A stretch of DNA of 64,000 nucleotides from assembly GCA_027493405.1 (NCBI GenBank), contig JAOSKV010000008.1:62001-126000 (forward strand). Direction: 5' to 3'. This document shows positions 45,247 to 54,509 of this stretch, piece by piece. The position numbers were made by a program, and so were the translations under genes. The notes beneath the pieces are model-generated. The model was not told the origin of the DNA and searched no databases. It saw nothing but the letters and a program-made list of their open reading frames with translations. The stretch is from FEB-22 sp003105195. GTDB taxonomy: Bacteria > Pseudomonadota > Alphaproteobacteria > Rhizobiales > Xanthobacteraceae. Numbering within the stretch: position 1 is the first letter of the stretch; every line of letters starts with the position of its first letter.

Positions 45247-46628
45247 TCAGGCGCGCTTGATCGCGAAGCTCTTCACGTAGTCCTCGGGCTTCGCCGGATC
45301 GAAGGTCTTGCCCATCACGGAGAACGACTTCGTGGTTCCCTCGGGCGGCGTCAGCCCCACCTCCTTCATCAGCCGGGCGGTGTCGGTCGCGAGGAAGACC
45401 TGGTTGGCGACCGTCTTGTAGTCGACCTCGCCCTTGATCTGGCCCCAGCGCTTCATCTGGGTGAGGATCCAGATCGCGAAGGACTCCCAGGGGAACGGGT
45501 CGAAGTCGATGCGGTCGGGCACGCGCTTCACGTTGCCGAGGCCGTCCGCGAAGGTGCCGGTGACACCTGCTCGACCACGGTGACGGGCTGGTTGAGATAG
45601 TTGGCGGGCGCGATCGCCTCGGCGATCTGCTTGCGGTTCTCGGGCTTGGCCGCGAAGGCGGTGGCGTCGATGATCGCCTTCAGGAGCGCCGCATAGGTGT
45701 TCGGCGTCTTCGTCACGAACTCCTTCGAGGCCGCGAAGGCGCAGCACGGGTGGCGGTTCCAGATGTCCTTCGACAGGGTGTGAATGAAGCCGACGCCGTC
45801 ATAGACGGCGCGCTGGTTCACGGGATCGGGCGCGAGGAAGCCGTCGAGATTGTCGGCGCGCAGGTTCGCGACCATCTCGGGCGGCGGCACGGCGCGGATC
45901 TGGATGTCCTGGTCGGGATCGAGGCCGTGCTCGGCCACGAAATAGCGCAGCAAGTAGTTGTGCATCGAGTAGTCGAAGGGCACCGCGAACTTGAAGCCCT
46001 TCCAGGACTTCGGATCGCGCCGGTCCTTGTGCTTGATCGAGAGCGTGATCGCCTGGCCGTTGATGTTCTCGACCGCCGGCATGGTGTAGGGGATCGGGTT
46101 CGAGCCCGCGCCGAGCGTGATCGCGAGCGGCATGGGCGAGAGCATGTGGGCGGCGTCGTATTCCCGGTTCAGGGTCTTGTCGCGGATCACGGCCCAGCCC
46201 GCGGTCTTGATCACCTCCACGTCGAGGCCGTGCCTGGCGTAGAAGCCCATCGGATGCGCCATGATGATGGGCGTCGCGCAGGTGATCGGGATGAAGCCGA
46301 CCTTGAGGTCCTTCTTCTCGACCGGCCCGCTCTGGGCGAAGACCTCGGTGGCGGTCGCGAGCGGGAAGAACTGCGCGAGCGCGGCGAGCGCCGTGGAGGC
46401 GCCGACGCCCCTCAGGAAGGCGCGGCGCGCCTGGTCCTGCGGGAACATCGCCCGCATGACGGCCGAGGCCACCACGCCCTCGTGGCGCTTCTCCTCGCTC
46501 TCGCGCGCCGCCCGCTGGGCGAGCCCTGCCGCCTGCTCATGCTCGGCCTGGCTGGCGTGCCGGCCGCAGGAGCAGCCGGAGTGGTTCAGGCGGCGATCGG
46601 CGTCGAACGGATCGTCGAAGGTGGACAT
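45247..46628 (-). CDS. NrtA/CynA-type ABC substrate-binding protein, one frameshift
   Basis: The periplasmic receptor of the cyanate/nitrate-type importer. ATG 46628 with AGGGGAG upstream. The N terminus is unusual: about 60 residues with a Cys motif (HSGCSCGRHAS) precede a twin-arginine-like signal RRAFLRGVGASTALAALAQFF. The receptor domain reads KVGFIPITCATPIIMAHPMGFYARHGLDVEVIKTAGW and DIWNRHPCCAFAASKEFV. The frame shifts near 45560 before ADGLGNVKRVPDRIDFDPFPWESFAIW. About 460 residues when joined. It starts the operon with permease, ATPase and cyanase, so cyanate is the likely ligand; nitrate or bicarbonate are alternatives. Confidence 0.88.
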
Positions 46629-46814
46629 GACGGCTCCCCTGGATTTGCCCCAGGACTTTGCAACGTCCGTGCCAAGGGCGCGGAGGTGCATTCTTTTTGC
46701 GCTCGCGCCCCGTGACGGCGCCCGTCCGTTCGGCGCGTGCCCAAGGGCGATGCAGACGCACGCCCAGTTCCTGGGCATCTTGTCACCGCGATCGCGGCGT
46801 GCGACGGGAACCGC

Positions 46815-48119
46815 ATGGGCACCGAGGTGAGCATCGGCGAGGACCGGCTGGCGTCGCACCCGCTGCGCGCGGCCGTGCTGGGCGAGGTGCATGCCCGACC
46901 GTTCACGGCGATCGCGACGCCGCGCCGGGTGCTGCATTTCGCCTTCGGCACCAGCCCCGAGCAGGCCGAGGCCGACCGCACTGCACTCGCCACGTTCTGC
47001 GCGGGCCGCGGCCTCGCAGCGCCGCCCGCCGGCGGCAAGCATCACCGCGTGACCTTCGGCGAGACGGCGCTGCGCTGGGAGCAGCATTCGGAGTTCACGA
47101 CCTATACGTGGGAGCTCGCCGGCACGGCCGCGCCGTTCGATCCGCCGGCCGCGGCCGCGGCCGCGCCCATGGGGCTGGTGCCGCAGCCGGGGCCCGTGAT
47201 CGTCGCGATCGACCTGCATCTCATGGCCGACCCCGAGTCGCGCGTCGCGCCCGAGCGCCTGTTCGACCGCGCGAGCCTGGCGGCGGCGGAGAACTCGGAT
47301 GGAACGGCGCTCTATGCCACCGACTTCCAGGCCGATCCGGCGGGCTTCGTGCGAATCCTCGTCGTCGACCGCGGGCTCGGGCCCGAGCGCGCCGGCGCGC
47401 TCATCCAGCGCGGGCTCGAGGTCGAGACCTATCGCACGCTGGCGCTGCTCGGCCTGCCGGAGGCGCAGCGCCTCGCGCCGGCGGTCGGACGCATCGAGAC
47501 GCGGCTCGCCGAGGTGACCGAGGCGATGCAGCAGAGCGAGGGGCTCGCCGCCAACCACCGGCTGCTCGACGAGTTGACCGCGCTCGCAGCCGAGCTCGAG
47601 GCGGGCGCTGCGGCGAGCCAGTTCCGCTTCGGCGCGAGCCGCGCCTATGACGAGATCGTCAAGCTGCGGCTCGCGACCATCGGCGAGCGCAAGGTCGGCG
47701 GCCTGCCGACCTGGAGCTCGTTCCTGGCGCGGCGCATGGCGCCCGCCATGCGCACCTGCGCGGCGCTGGAGGAGCGGCAGGCCAACCTCTCGCGCAAGCT
47801 CGCGCGCGCCGCGCAATTGCTGCGCACGCGCGTCGACCTCGAGCTCGAGGCGCAGAACCGCGACCTGCTCACCTCCATGAACGAGCGCACACGGCTGCAG
47901 CTGCGGCTGCAGGCGACCGTCGAGGGGCTCTCGGTCGCCGCGATCAGCTACTACGTGGTGGGGCTGTTCGGCTACGTCGTGAAGGGGGCGCACGATCGCG
48001 GCGCGCCGGTCGAGCCCTCGGTCGCGACCGCGGTCTTCGTGCCGGTGGCGGTGCTCGCGATCTGGTGGGTGGTGCGGCGCATCCGCCGCGCGCATCTCGG
48101 CTCGGGAAGCAAGGGTTAG
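46815..48119 (+). CDS. DUF3422 family membrane-anchored protein
   Basis: A 434-residue protein of the DUF3422 family. Opening LASHPLRAAVLGEVHARPFTAI is diagnostic, then a long helical middle (AELEAGAAASQFRFGASRAYDEIVKLRLATIGE) and two C-terminal helices (LSVAAISYYVVGLFGYVVKG; AVFVPVAVLAIWWVV) separated by a charged loop. ATG 46815 is chosen; the frame is open upstream. The role is unknown; C-terminal TM helices suggest inner-membrane anchoring. The flavoprotein gene starts five bases after its stop, so the two form an operon. Confidence 0.92.
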   Translation: MGTEVSIGEDRLASHPLRAAVLGEVHARPFTAIATPRRVLHFAFGTSPEQAEADRTALATFCAGRGLAAPPAGGKHHRVTFGETALRWEQHSEFTTYTWELAGTAAPFDPPAAAAAAPMGLVPQPGPVIVAIDLHLMADPESRVAPERLFDRASLAAAENSDGTALYATDFQADPAGFVRILVVDRGLGPERAGALIQRGLEVETYRTLALLGLPEAQRLAPAVGRIETRLAEVTEAMQQSEGLAANHRLLDELTALAAELEAGAAASQFRFGASRAYDEIVKLRLATIGERKVGGLPTWSSFLARRMAPAMRTCAALEERQANLSRKLARAAQLLRTRVDLELEAQNRDLLTSMNERTRLQLRLQATVEGLSVAAISYYVVGLFGYVVKGAHDRGAPVEPSVATAVFVPVAVLAIWWVVRRIRRAHLGSGSKG

Positions 48120-48123
48120 GGGC

Positions 48124-49288
48124 ATGAGCGAAGCCGTGGTGGTGATCGGCGCGGGCCAGGCGGCGGCGCAGCTCGCAGCGAGCCTGCGCCAGGGCGGCTT
48201 CGGCGCGCCGATCGTGGTGATCGGCGACGAGCCCTACCCGCCCTACCAGCGCCCGCCCCTCTCCAAGAAATTCCTGATCGAGCGGCCGGCGCCGGATTCG
48301 CTCTACCTGCGCGCGCCCGGCTTCTGGGACGAGCAGAAGGTGACGCTGATGCTCGGCACGCCGGTCGCGGCGGTCGACGCCGCGGCGCGACGCGTGATGC
48401 TCGCCGACAGGCGCGCGATCGATTTCCGGAATTCTCGCCTTCGCGACCGGCACGCGGGCGCGCGCCCTGCCGCTGCCGGGCGCCGACCTGCCGGGCGTGT
48501 TCTCGGTGCGCAAGATCGACGACATCCGGCAGCTGCGGCCGGCGCTCGACGACGCGCGGCGCGCCGTGATCGTCGGCGCCGGCTATATCGGCCTCGAGGT
48601 CGCGGCCGGCATGCGCGCCGAGGGCCGCGAGGTGACGCTGCTCGAGGCCGAGGACCGGGTGATGAAGCGCGTGACCGGGCGGGCGATCTCGGACTTCTTC
48701 GACGCCTTCCACCGTGCGCGCGGCGTCGACCTCAGGCTCGGCGCGCGGCTCGCCGCGATCACGGGCGAGGCGCGCGCCACCGGCGTGCGGCTCGCGGACG
48801 GCGCCGAGATCGCGGCCGACCTCGTGCTGGTCGCGACCGGCGCGAAGGTGAACGACGAGATCGCGGCAGCCGCCGGAATCGCCTGCGAGGACGGTATCCT
48901 GGTGGACGAGAGCGCGGCGACGAACGTGGCCGGCGTCTATGCGATCGGCGACTGCGCGCGCTTCCCGAGCCGGCGCTACGGCCGGCACATCCGCCTCGAA
49001 TGCGTGCAGAACGCGATCGACCAGGCCAAGGCCGCGGCCGCCGCCATGCTGGGCAAGGGCGAGCGCTACGACCCGGTGCCGTGGTTCTGGTCCGACCAGT
49101 ACGATCTCAAGCTGCAGATCGCGGGCCTGATGGACGGGCACGACCAGGCCGATACGATCGGCGACCCGGCGAGCGCACGTTTCTCGGTCGAGTATCGCAA
49201 GGCCGGCCGGCTGATCGCGGTCGACGCCGTGAACGACGGCCGCGCCTACATGACGGCGCGGCGGCGGATCGCGGAGGAGACCGCCTAA
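48124..49288 (+). CDS. FAD-dependent ferredoxin-reductase-like oxidoreductase, one frameshift
   Basis: An NAD(P)H:flavin/ferredoxin reductase of the rhodocoxin/putidaredoxin reductase group. FAD motif VVVIGAGQAAAQLAASLR, YPPYQRPPLSKKFL, NAD motif VIVGAGYIGLEVAAGMRAEG, and the second FAD site VYAIGDCARFPSRRYG. C-terminal WFWSDQYDLKLQIAGL. A one-base shift near 48432 separates AIDF from ILAFATGTRARALPLPG, so the gene is probably intact in life. It likely supplies electrons to a ferredoxin for an oxygenase or P450; no partner is adjacent. Confidence 0.85.
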
Positions 49289-49303
49289 CCGCGGAGGCGA
49301 TCG

Positions 49304-49564
49304 ATGCACGGCGGCGTCACGGCGCGCTTTCTCTACACGGCGAGCTTTCGCGACACGCAGGCGCGCTTCCTGGTGGAGGCGACCTCGGCCGAGCTCGCCC
49401 GCGCCTGGGGCAACGCGCTCGCCCATGTGCGCGCCAATGACAAGACACGGCCGCTGCAGTTCATCGGCTCGACCGTGGCGCCGGGCGACGCCACGACGCC
49501 ATCCGAAGCGCTGCCGCTCGTCCGCTTCGGCGAGTCTCCGGCGGACGGGACGATCGGATGGTGA
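49304..49564 (+). CDS. Small hypothetical protein
   Basis: An 86-residue protein: MHGGVTARFLYTASFRDTQARFLVEATSAELARAWGNALAHVRAND. A strong GCGGAGG site lies 7 bases before ATG 49304, and the gene directly follows the flavoprotein. No membrane segment or known domain. Likely a real third gene of the DUF3422 unit. Confidence 0.55.
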   Translation: MHGGVTARFLYTASFRDTQARFLVEATSAELARAWGNALAHVRANDKTRPLQFIGSTVAPGDATTPSEALPLVRFGESPADGTIGW

Positions 49565-49695
49565 CGGGGGACACGCGAGAGCTGACGTGCGCTGCGCCGC
49601 GCCGCCCTCGCCGCTTCGCCGATTGCACTTGATAACCCGTTGATTCGGATGAAAACTCGCAGCCGACCGGAACGAACGAAACGAGAGGAACGGCG

Positions 49696-52600
49696 TTGGC
49701 GGAGAAATCGGTCAGCAGCGCAATCTCCGCCTTCGGCGCAAGCGCAAAGTCGAAACTCGTCAATCCTGCGATTGCCGGTGCACCGGAGGACCAGCTCCGG
49801 GGACCACTCGAAGCCCTTTTTCGCGACCTCGCTCAGGCGGCAGGGCTGAGTTCAGGCGTTCATCTCGTCGGCGAGACGTCCCTGGGTCACCTCAAGACCC
49901 GCCCCGACTATGCGGTTACGGTCAACAACGCCCTGGTCGGCTTCATCGAGGTTAAGGCTCCGGGAAAGGGAGCCGACCCGCGCCACTTCACCGAAGCGCA
50001 CGACAAGGAGCAATGGGCCAAGCTCAAGTCCCTGCCCAATCTCATCTACACGGATGGCAATTCGTTCGGCCTGTGGCGTAACGGGGCGATCGTCGAAAAG
50101 GTTGTGCATCTGGACGGCGACGTGGAGTCGTCCGGGACCGCGCTGAAGGCGCCGCCGACGCTGCTGCCGTTGATCGCGGATTTCCTTCAGTGGGCACCAA
50201 TCCCTCCGACCAGTGCCAAAGGCTTGGCCGAAGTTGCCGCGCGACTGTGCCGATTGCTGCGGGACGAGGTGATCGAGCAGATCGGCCTCGGAAATCCGAG
50301 CCTCACGGCGCTCGCGGAGGACTGGCGCAAGCTGCTATTTCCGGACGCCAATGACGCGCAGTTCGCGGACGGCTACGCCCAGGCCGTGACATTCGGGCTT
50401 CTGGTGGCGCGAGCGCGGCACATCGCCCTCTCCGAGGGCATCGAGCACGCCGCTCAAGAACTCCGGAAGTCGAACTCGCTGATAGGAACCGCCCTGCGTC
50501 TGCTCACCGACGCGCCGGAGAACCAGAAGGCGCTCGAAACGTCGCTCGGCACCTTGACGCGCGTACTCGACGCGGTCGACTGGTCCGCGATCAGCAAGGA
50601 CAAGCCGGAAGCGTGGCTCTACTTCTACGAGGACTTCCTCGAGGTCTACGACAACAAGCTCCGAAAGCTGACGGGCTCGTACTACACACCGCCCGAGGTC
50701 GTGGACGCCATGGTCCGCTTGGCGGACGAGGCCTTGCGCGGCCCCCTGTTCGAGCGTGCTGCGGGCTTTGCGTCCGGCGACGTCACGGTGGCCGATCCCG
50801 CCGTTGGAACCGGCACGTTCCTGCTCGGCGTTCTCCGCCTGATCGCTGAGACCGTGGCCAACGACCAGGGTCCCGGCGCTGTCACCGGCGCGGTCGAGGC
50901 TGCCGCCAGGCGCATCGTCGGCTTCGAGCTCCAGTTTGGGCCGTTCGCCGTCGCGCAGCTCCGGCTGCTCGCCGAGATGCACGCCCTGATGAAGACACCG
51001 CAGCAACCCGATCCTCCCCTGCCCGATCTTCGACTCTTCATCACGAACACGCTCGGAAATCCGTTCGTGGAAGACGAATGGTTGCCGCAGGTCATGGAGC
51101 CCGTGGCGAAGTCGCGCCGCGACGCGAACGCCGTGAAGAAGGGCCAGCCGATAACGGTGGTCATCGGCAATCCGCCTTACAAGGAGAAGGCCGAGGGGCG
51201 CGGTGCGTGGATCGAAGCCGGCTCGCCGGGGCGCCAAGCGCCGCTGGAGAGGTGGAGGCCGCCGCCCGAGTGGCGCGTCGGAGCGCATGCGAAGCACCTG
51301 AAGAACCTGTATGTCTATTTCTGGCGGTGGGCCACCTGGAAGGTCTTCGGATCCGGCTTCAAGGACTCGACCGGGCTCCCCGAGAAGGACGAGGAGGGCA
51401 TCGTCTGCTTCATCACGGTCGCGGGGTTCCTGAACGGTCCGGGGTTCCAGCGGATGCGCGACGACCTGCGCCGCACCTGCTCCGACATCTGGGTTATCGA
51501 CTGCTCGCCGGAGGGCCATCAGCCGGAGGTCGCGACACGAATCTTCCAGGGCGTTCAGCAGCCGGTGTGCATCACACTGGCGGCGCGTAAGCTCGGCAAG
51601 GGTGACGCCGAACCGGCGCGCGTGCGATTCCGGGCGCTCCCCAAGGGGCGACGCGAGGAGAAGTTCGCGGCCCTCGCCACCGTTTTGCTTAACGACCCGG
51701 ATTGGGTCGATTGTCCGTCCGGATGGCGAGAGCCGTTCCTCCCTGCCGCGACCGGCGCCTGGGCGACCTTCCCCGCTCTGAAGGATCTCTTCATCTACGA
51801 CGGGTCCGGCGTGATGCCGGGCCGTACCTGGATCATCGCACCCGATTCCGAATCGCTGAGCGCGCGTTGGGCTCGGCTCATTGCCGAGAAGGATCCCGCG
51901 CTCAAGGAGCTCCTGTTCCACCCGCACGAGGGCGGCGACAAGACCGTCGCCAAGAAATCCAAAGTCGGCCTGCGCGGGTACGAGCATCGGACAGCTGCGG
52001 TCAAAGACGACACCGAGCCGCCGATCGCACCAGTCCGCTATGGCTTCCGATCATTCGATCGGCAGTGGATCATTCCGGACGCACGACTGATCAATCGCCC
52101 AAACCCGACGCTATGGAATGTCTATTCGCCCTCACAGGTGTACTTGACTGCGCTCGAAGCGCATTCTCCGTCATCGGGTCCGGCCATCACGTTCACTGGG
52201 CTGATCCCGGACCTTCATCATTACAAGGGGTCGTTCGGTGGCCGCGCCCGACCTCTATGGACTGATCGCACCACGACCCAACCCAACCTCAAGCCAGCGC
52301 TGCTCACCCACTTGGCCACGCTCTACGGAAGGCTTGTAACGGGCGAGGACGTGTTCGCGTACCTCGGCGCCGTCATGGCGCATCCCGCCTTTACGGCGCG
52401 GTTCGCGGACGATCTCGTCCAGCCCGGCCTGCGGGTTCCGTTGACGGCCGACGCGGAGCTGTTCGCCGAGGCGAGCGCGCTCGGGCGCGAGGTCGTCTGG
52501 CTGCACTGCTACGGCGAGCGGTTCGCCGATCCCGCCGCGCACCGGCCCAGGCAGCCGCCGCGGCTGCCGAAAAAGGATGCGCCCGACGTACCCGCCGACG

Positions 52601-53004
52601 GCGCTATCCCACAGGCACCGGAGCCGCTTCCCGACACGATGGACTACGATCCGGGCAAGCGGCGACTGTCGGTCGGCAAGGGCCGCATCGAGAACGTGAC
52701 GCCGGCCATGTGGGCCTACGAGGTCTCCGGCAAGCAGGTGCTGTGGCACTGGTTCAGCTATCGGCGACGCAATCGCACCAAGCCCCTGATCGGAGATCGA
52801 CGGCCGCCGTCGCCGCTCGACGGCATTCAGCCGGACGGATGGCTCGCCGAGTATACCACCGACCTCATCGACCTGTTGCACGTGCTCGGCCGCCTGATCG
52901 CGCTCGAGCCCGCGCAGGCCGACCTACTGGACCGGATCTGCGGGGGGCCACTGCTGCAGGCCGAGGATCTTCGCGAGGCCGGCACATTCGTGGTCGACGG
53001 CTAA
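49696..53004 (+). CDS. Type ISP/IIG-like restriction-modification enzyme (nuclease + N6-adenine methyltransferase)
   Basis: A 1102-residue single-chain enzyme that probably methylates and cuts DNA. N-terminal PD-(D/E)xK-like nuclease: HLKTRPDYAVTVNNALVGFIEVKAPGK (Asp, Glu-x-Lys). Helical spacer to residue 310. N6-methyltransferase: RKLTGSYYTPPEVVDAMV, SAM motif VADPAVGTGTFLLGVLRL, ELQFGPFAVAQLRL and catalytic NPPY (ITVVIGNPPYKEKAEG). The C-terminal half resembles the Type_ISP target-recognition region (DDLRRTCSDIWVIDCSPEG; HYKGSFGGRARPLW). There is no helicase, unlike LlaGI/LlaBIII (about 1600 residues). Start is TTG 49696 with GAGAGGAA upstream. Partner gene follows; codon choice seems less GC-biased, hinting at transfer. 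Confidence 0.88.
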   Translation: MAEKSVSSAISAFGASAKSKLVNPAIAGAPEDQLRGPLEALFRDLAQAAGLSSGVHLVGETSLGHLKTRPDYAVTVNNALVGFIEVKAPGKGADPRHFTEAHDKEQWAKLKSLPNLIYTDGNSFGLWRNGAIVEKVVHLDGDVESSGTALKAPPTLLPLIADFLQWAPIPPTSAKGLAEVAARLCRLLRDEVIEQIGLGNPSLTALAEDWRKLLFPDANDAQFADGYAQAVTFGLLVARARHIALSEGIEHAAQELRKSNSLIGTALRLLTDAPENQKALETSLGTLTRVLDAVDWSAISKDKPEAWLYFYEDFLEVYDNKLRKLTGSYYTPPEVVDAMVRLADEALRGPLFERAAGFASGDVTVADPAVGTGTFLLGVLRLIAETVANDQGPGAVTGAVEAAARRIVGFELQFGPFAVAQLRLLAEMHALMKTPQQPDPPLPDLRLFITNTLGNPFVEDEWLPQVMEPVAKSRRDANAVKKGQPITVVIGNPPYKEKAEGRGAWIEAGSPGRQAPLERWRPPPEWRVGAHAKHLKNLYVYFWRWATWKVFGSGFKDSTGLPEKDEEGIVCFITVAGFLNGPGFQRMRDDLRRTCSDIWVIDCSPEGHQPEVATRIFQGVQQPVCITLAARKLGKGDAEPARVRFRALPKGRREEKFAALATVLLNDPDWVDCPSGWREPFLPAATGAWATFPALKDLFIYDGSGVMPGRTWIIAPDSESLSARWARLIAEKDPALKELLFHPHEGGDKTVAKKSKVGLRGYEHRTAAVKDDTEPPIAPVRYGFRSFDRQWIIPDARLINRPNPTLWNVYSPSQVYLTALEAHSPSSGPAITFTGLIPDLHHYKGSFGGRARPLWTDRTTTQPNLKPALLTHLATLYGRLVTGEDVFAYLGAVMAHPAFTARFADDLVQPGLRVPLTADAELFAEASALGREVVWLHCYGERFADPAAHRPRQPPRLPKKDAPDVPADGAIPQAPEPLPDTMDYDPGKRRLSVGKGRIENVTPAMWAYEVSGKQVLWHWFSYRRRNRTKPLIGDRRPPSPLDGIQPDGWLAEYTTDLIDLLHVLGRLIALEPAQADLLDRICGGPLLQAEDLREAGTFVVDG

Positions 53005-53130
53005 GGGTCTTGTTCCATTACGGCGGCTCTCCACCAGACGCTGCGGTCCTTGGGGAAAAATTGCCAATCCCCCTCGCTTGGTGCCGCCCTATCACCGATA
53101 TTCGGCTTGATTCGACGATCGGAGCGCGAT

Positions 53131-53412
53131 GTGACCTCAAGCAAGATCCAGCCGGACCTGTTCGGAGAAGACGCCGATCCGAACCTTTTCGGCGAGGCTC
53201 CGTCGTACCGGCCGGATCCGGATGCTGTGCGTGCGCAGCTCCATCGAATCCTCGCTGAAGCGCGGGCGGCTCAGAAGCTGCCGTGGGATCGTCGGCGCAC
53301 GGATCTCTACAGCACCGTATTCCCGCAAATGGCGCAGTGGCTTCCGGACGAGGAAGCCGCTCAACTGAAGTTCGAGTTCGCCGAGGAGATGGCGCGGCTG
53401 AACGCGGCGTAG
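53131..53412 (+). CDS. Small RM-linked protein with a QxDLF peptide
   Basis: A 93-residue protein starting at GTG 53131, with GGAG six bases upstream. N-terminal part SSKIQPDLFGEDADPNLFGEAPSYRPDPDAVRAQL holds two LFGE copies. QPDLF matches the bacterial sliding-clamp-binding pattern QLxLF. The rest is helical (LHRILAEARAAQKLPWDRRRTDLYSTVFPQMAQWLP, then EEAAQLKFEFAEEMARL). Similar small proteins occur in alphaproteobacteria without a function. It follows the RM gene by 126 bases and overlaps the convergent Mrr gene by 52 bases. A link to the clamp or to the RM enzyme is inference. Confidence 0.6.
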   Translation: MTSSKIQPDLFGEDADPNLFGEAPSYRPDPDAVRAQLHRILAEARAAQKLPWDRRRTDLYSTVFPQMAQWLPDEEAAQLKFEFAEEMARLNAA

Positions 53413-54317
53413 GTCGTCTCGGCGCGCCTTCCCCTCTCCGGCTGCAGGAAATACACGGGGGTGAGAAGGAGCCGCAGACGCGCCGCGTCAGGCAAGTCAT
53501 CATTGTAGCGGATCCACTGGGCCACGAAGTCATCGCGGTCCATGAGCGTGACCGGGGCGCCGTGGCGGCGCGCCTCGTCGCGGGCGGGGCAGGTGAAGCC
53601 GCCGGTGGAGATGAAGAGGCCGGTCTCGCGGGCGGGGTCGAGGATGCCGCGGAGCGCCGCGATCTCCTCGCGCCTTGCGCGCGCGGTGCGGTGCTTCACC
53701 TGCGCGCGGATGTGCGGCGTGCCGGCGCCGAGCGCGTCCGGCAGGGCGAGGATGTCGGTGCCGCCGTCGGGGCCGGGCGGCGAGACGCGCGTGACATAGC
53801 CCATGGCCTGCAGCAGGGCCGCGCTCAGCTCCTGCATCTCGTAGGGACCCAGGCTCGCGAGATGCGCCTCGATCTCAGCGCGGGCTGCCGCGCGGGCGTG
53901 GTCGACGAGCGGGACCGGATCCTCTGCGACCTCCGGCTCGCGAACCGGCGTTGCGGCCAAGTCGTTGACTTCCCTCGATCCGATTGCGCGGGCGAGGCCC
54001 GAAGCGCGTCCCGCGGCCTTTGCGCAGACGTGGCGGTTCCGGGTCGCCTCGGCCTCGTCGTCGGCGCGCTCGTTGCGCAGCGTCCCGTCCCGTTCGTAGA
54101 AGAGCTCGAGGTCGACCAGGCGGGCGCGCAGGCGCCGCCAGGTCCGGACCTCGCAGTTGCACCAGCCGGCGAGGAAGCGATCGTCGTCGGCGACCGCGCC
54201 GCCGTGGACATGGATCAGGTCCAGGACCCTGTTGTAGGCGCCGTATTCCTCGAGCGTGAGCGCCCGCGTCTCTTCGAGCTCGGTCAACGGCTCGCGCCGG
54301 TACCAGGGACGCGCCAT
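53361..54317 (-). CDS. DUF1376-Mrr-like endonuclease fusion
   Basis: A 318-residue protein with two parts. Residues 1-90 match DUF1376 (ARPWYRREPLTELEETRALTLEEYGAYNRVLDLIHVHGGAVADDD; WCNCEVRTWRRLRARLVDLELFYERDGTLRNERAD), a winged-helix-like module common in phage replication proteins. Residues 170-300 match the Mrr/PD-(D/E)xK endonuclease: YEMQELSAALLQAMGYVTRVSPPGPDGGTDIL, then HIRAQVKHR (Gln-x-Lys) and TGLFISTGGFTCPARDEARRHGAPVTLMD. ATG 54317 has GGAG upstream. It is convergent with the RM operon and may restrict modified DNA or act in a replication-linked defence. Confidence 0.8.
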   Translation of the reverse strand: MARPWYRREPLTELEETRALTLEEYGAYNRVLDLIHVHGGAVADDDRFLAGWCNCEVRTWRRLRARLVDLELFYERDGTLRNERADDEAEATRNRHVCAKAAGRASGLARAIGSREVNDLAATPVREPEVAEDPVPLVDHARAAARAEIEAHLASLGPYEMQELSAALLQAMGYVTRVSPPGPDGGTDILALPDALGAGTPHIRAQVKHRTARARREEIAALRGILDPARETGLFISTGGFTCPARDEARRHGAPVTLMDRDDFVAQWIRYNDDLPDAARLRLLLTPVYFLQPERGRRAETTYAAFSRAISSANSNFS

Positions 54318-54390
54318 GGGGGAGACTCCGGGATTGTTGGGGCCGCAGCAGGACGGACGCACTCGGCCGTCATCGGGCGAGCGCAAAGCA

Positions 54391-54484
54391 CGAGACCGGG
54401 ATCCATGACCCCGGTGATCGCGATGCGGAAAGACTGGGGCTATGGATCGCGGCTCGCGCTTTCACTCGGCCGGGATCACCGAGG
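54391..54484. repeat. Dispersed palindromic element, copy A
   Basis: Ends read CCGGGATCCATGA and GGCTATGGATC, followed by CGGCTCGCGCTTTCACTCGG. The 38-base core matches copy B at 57224-57300 only after reverse complementing, while the flanks align directly. The element belongs to a family scattered through rhizobial intergenic DNA. Confidence 0.6.
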
Positions 54485-54509
54485 AGCGTGTTGCGAAGCG
54501 GACATGCAA

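Noticed and set aside
53361..54317. Remnant prophage, because of the DUF1376 domain
   Set aside because: No integrase, capsid, lysis or other phage genes and no attachment-site repeats are visible nearby.
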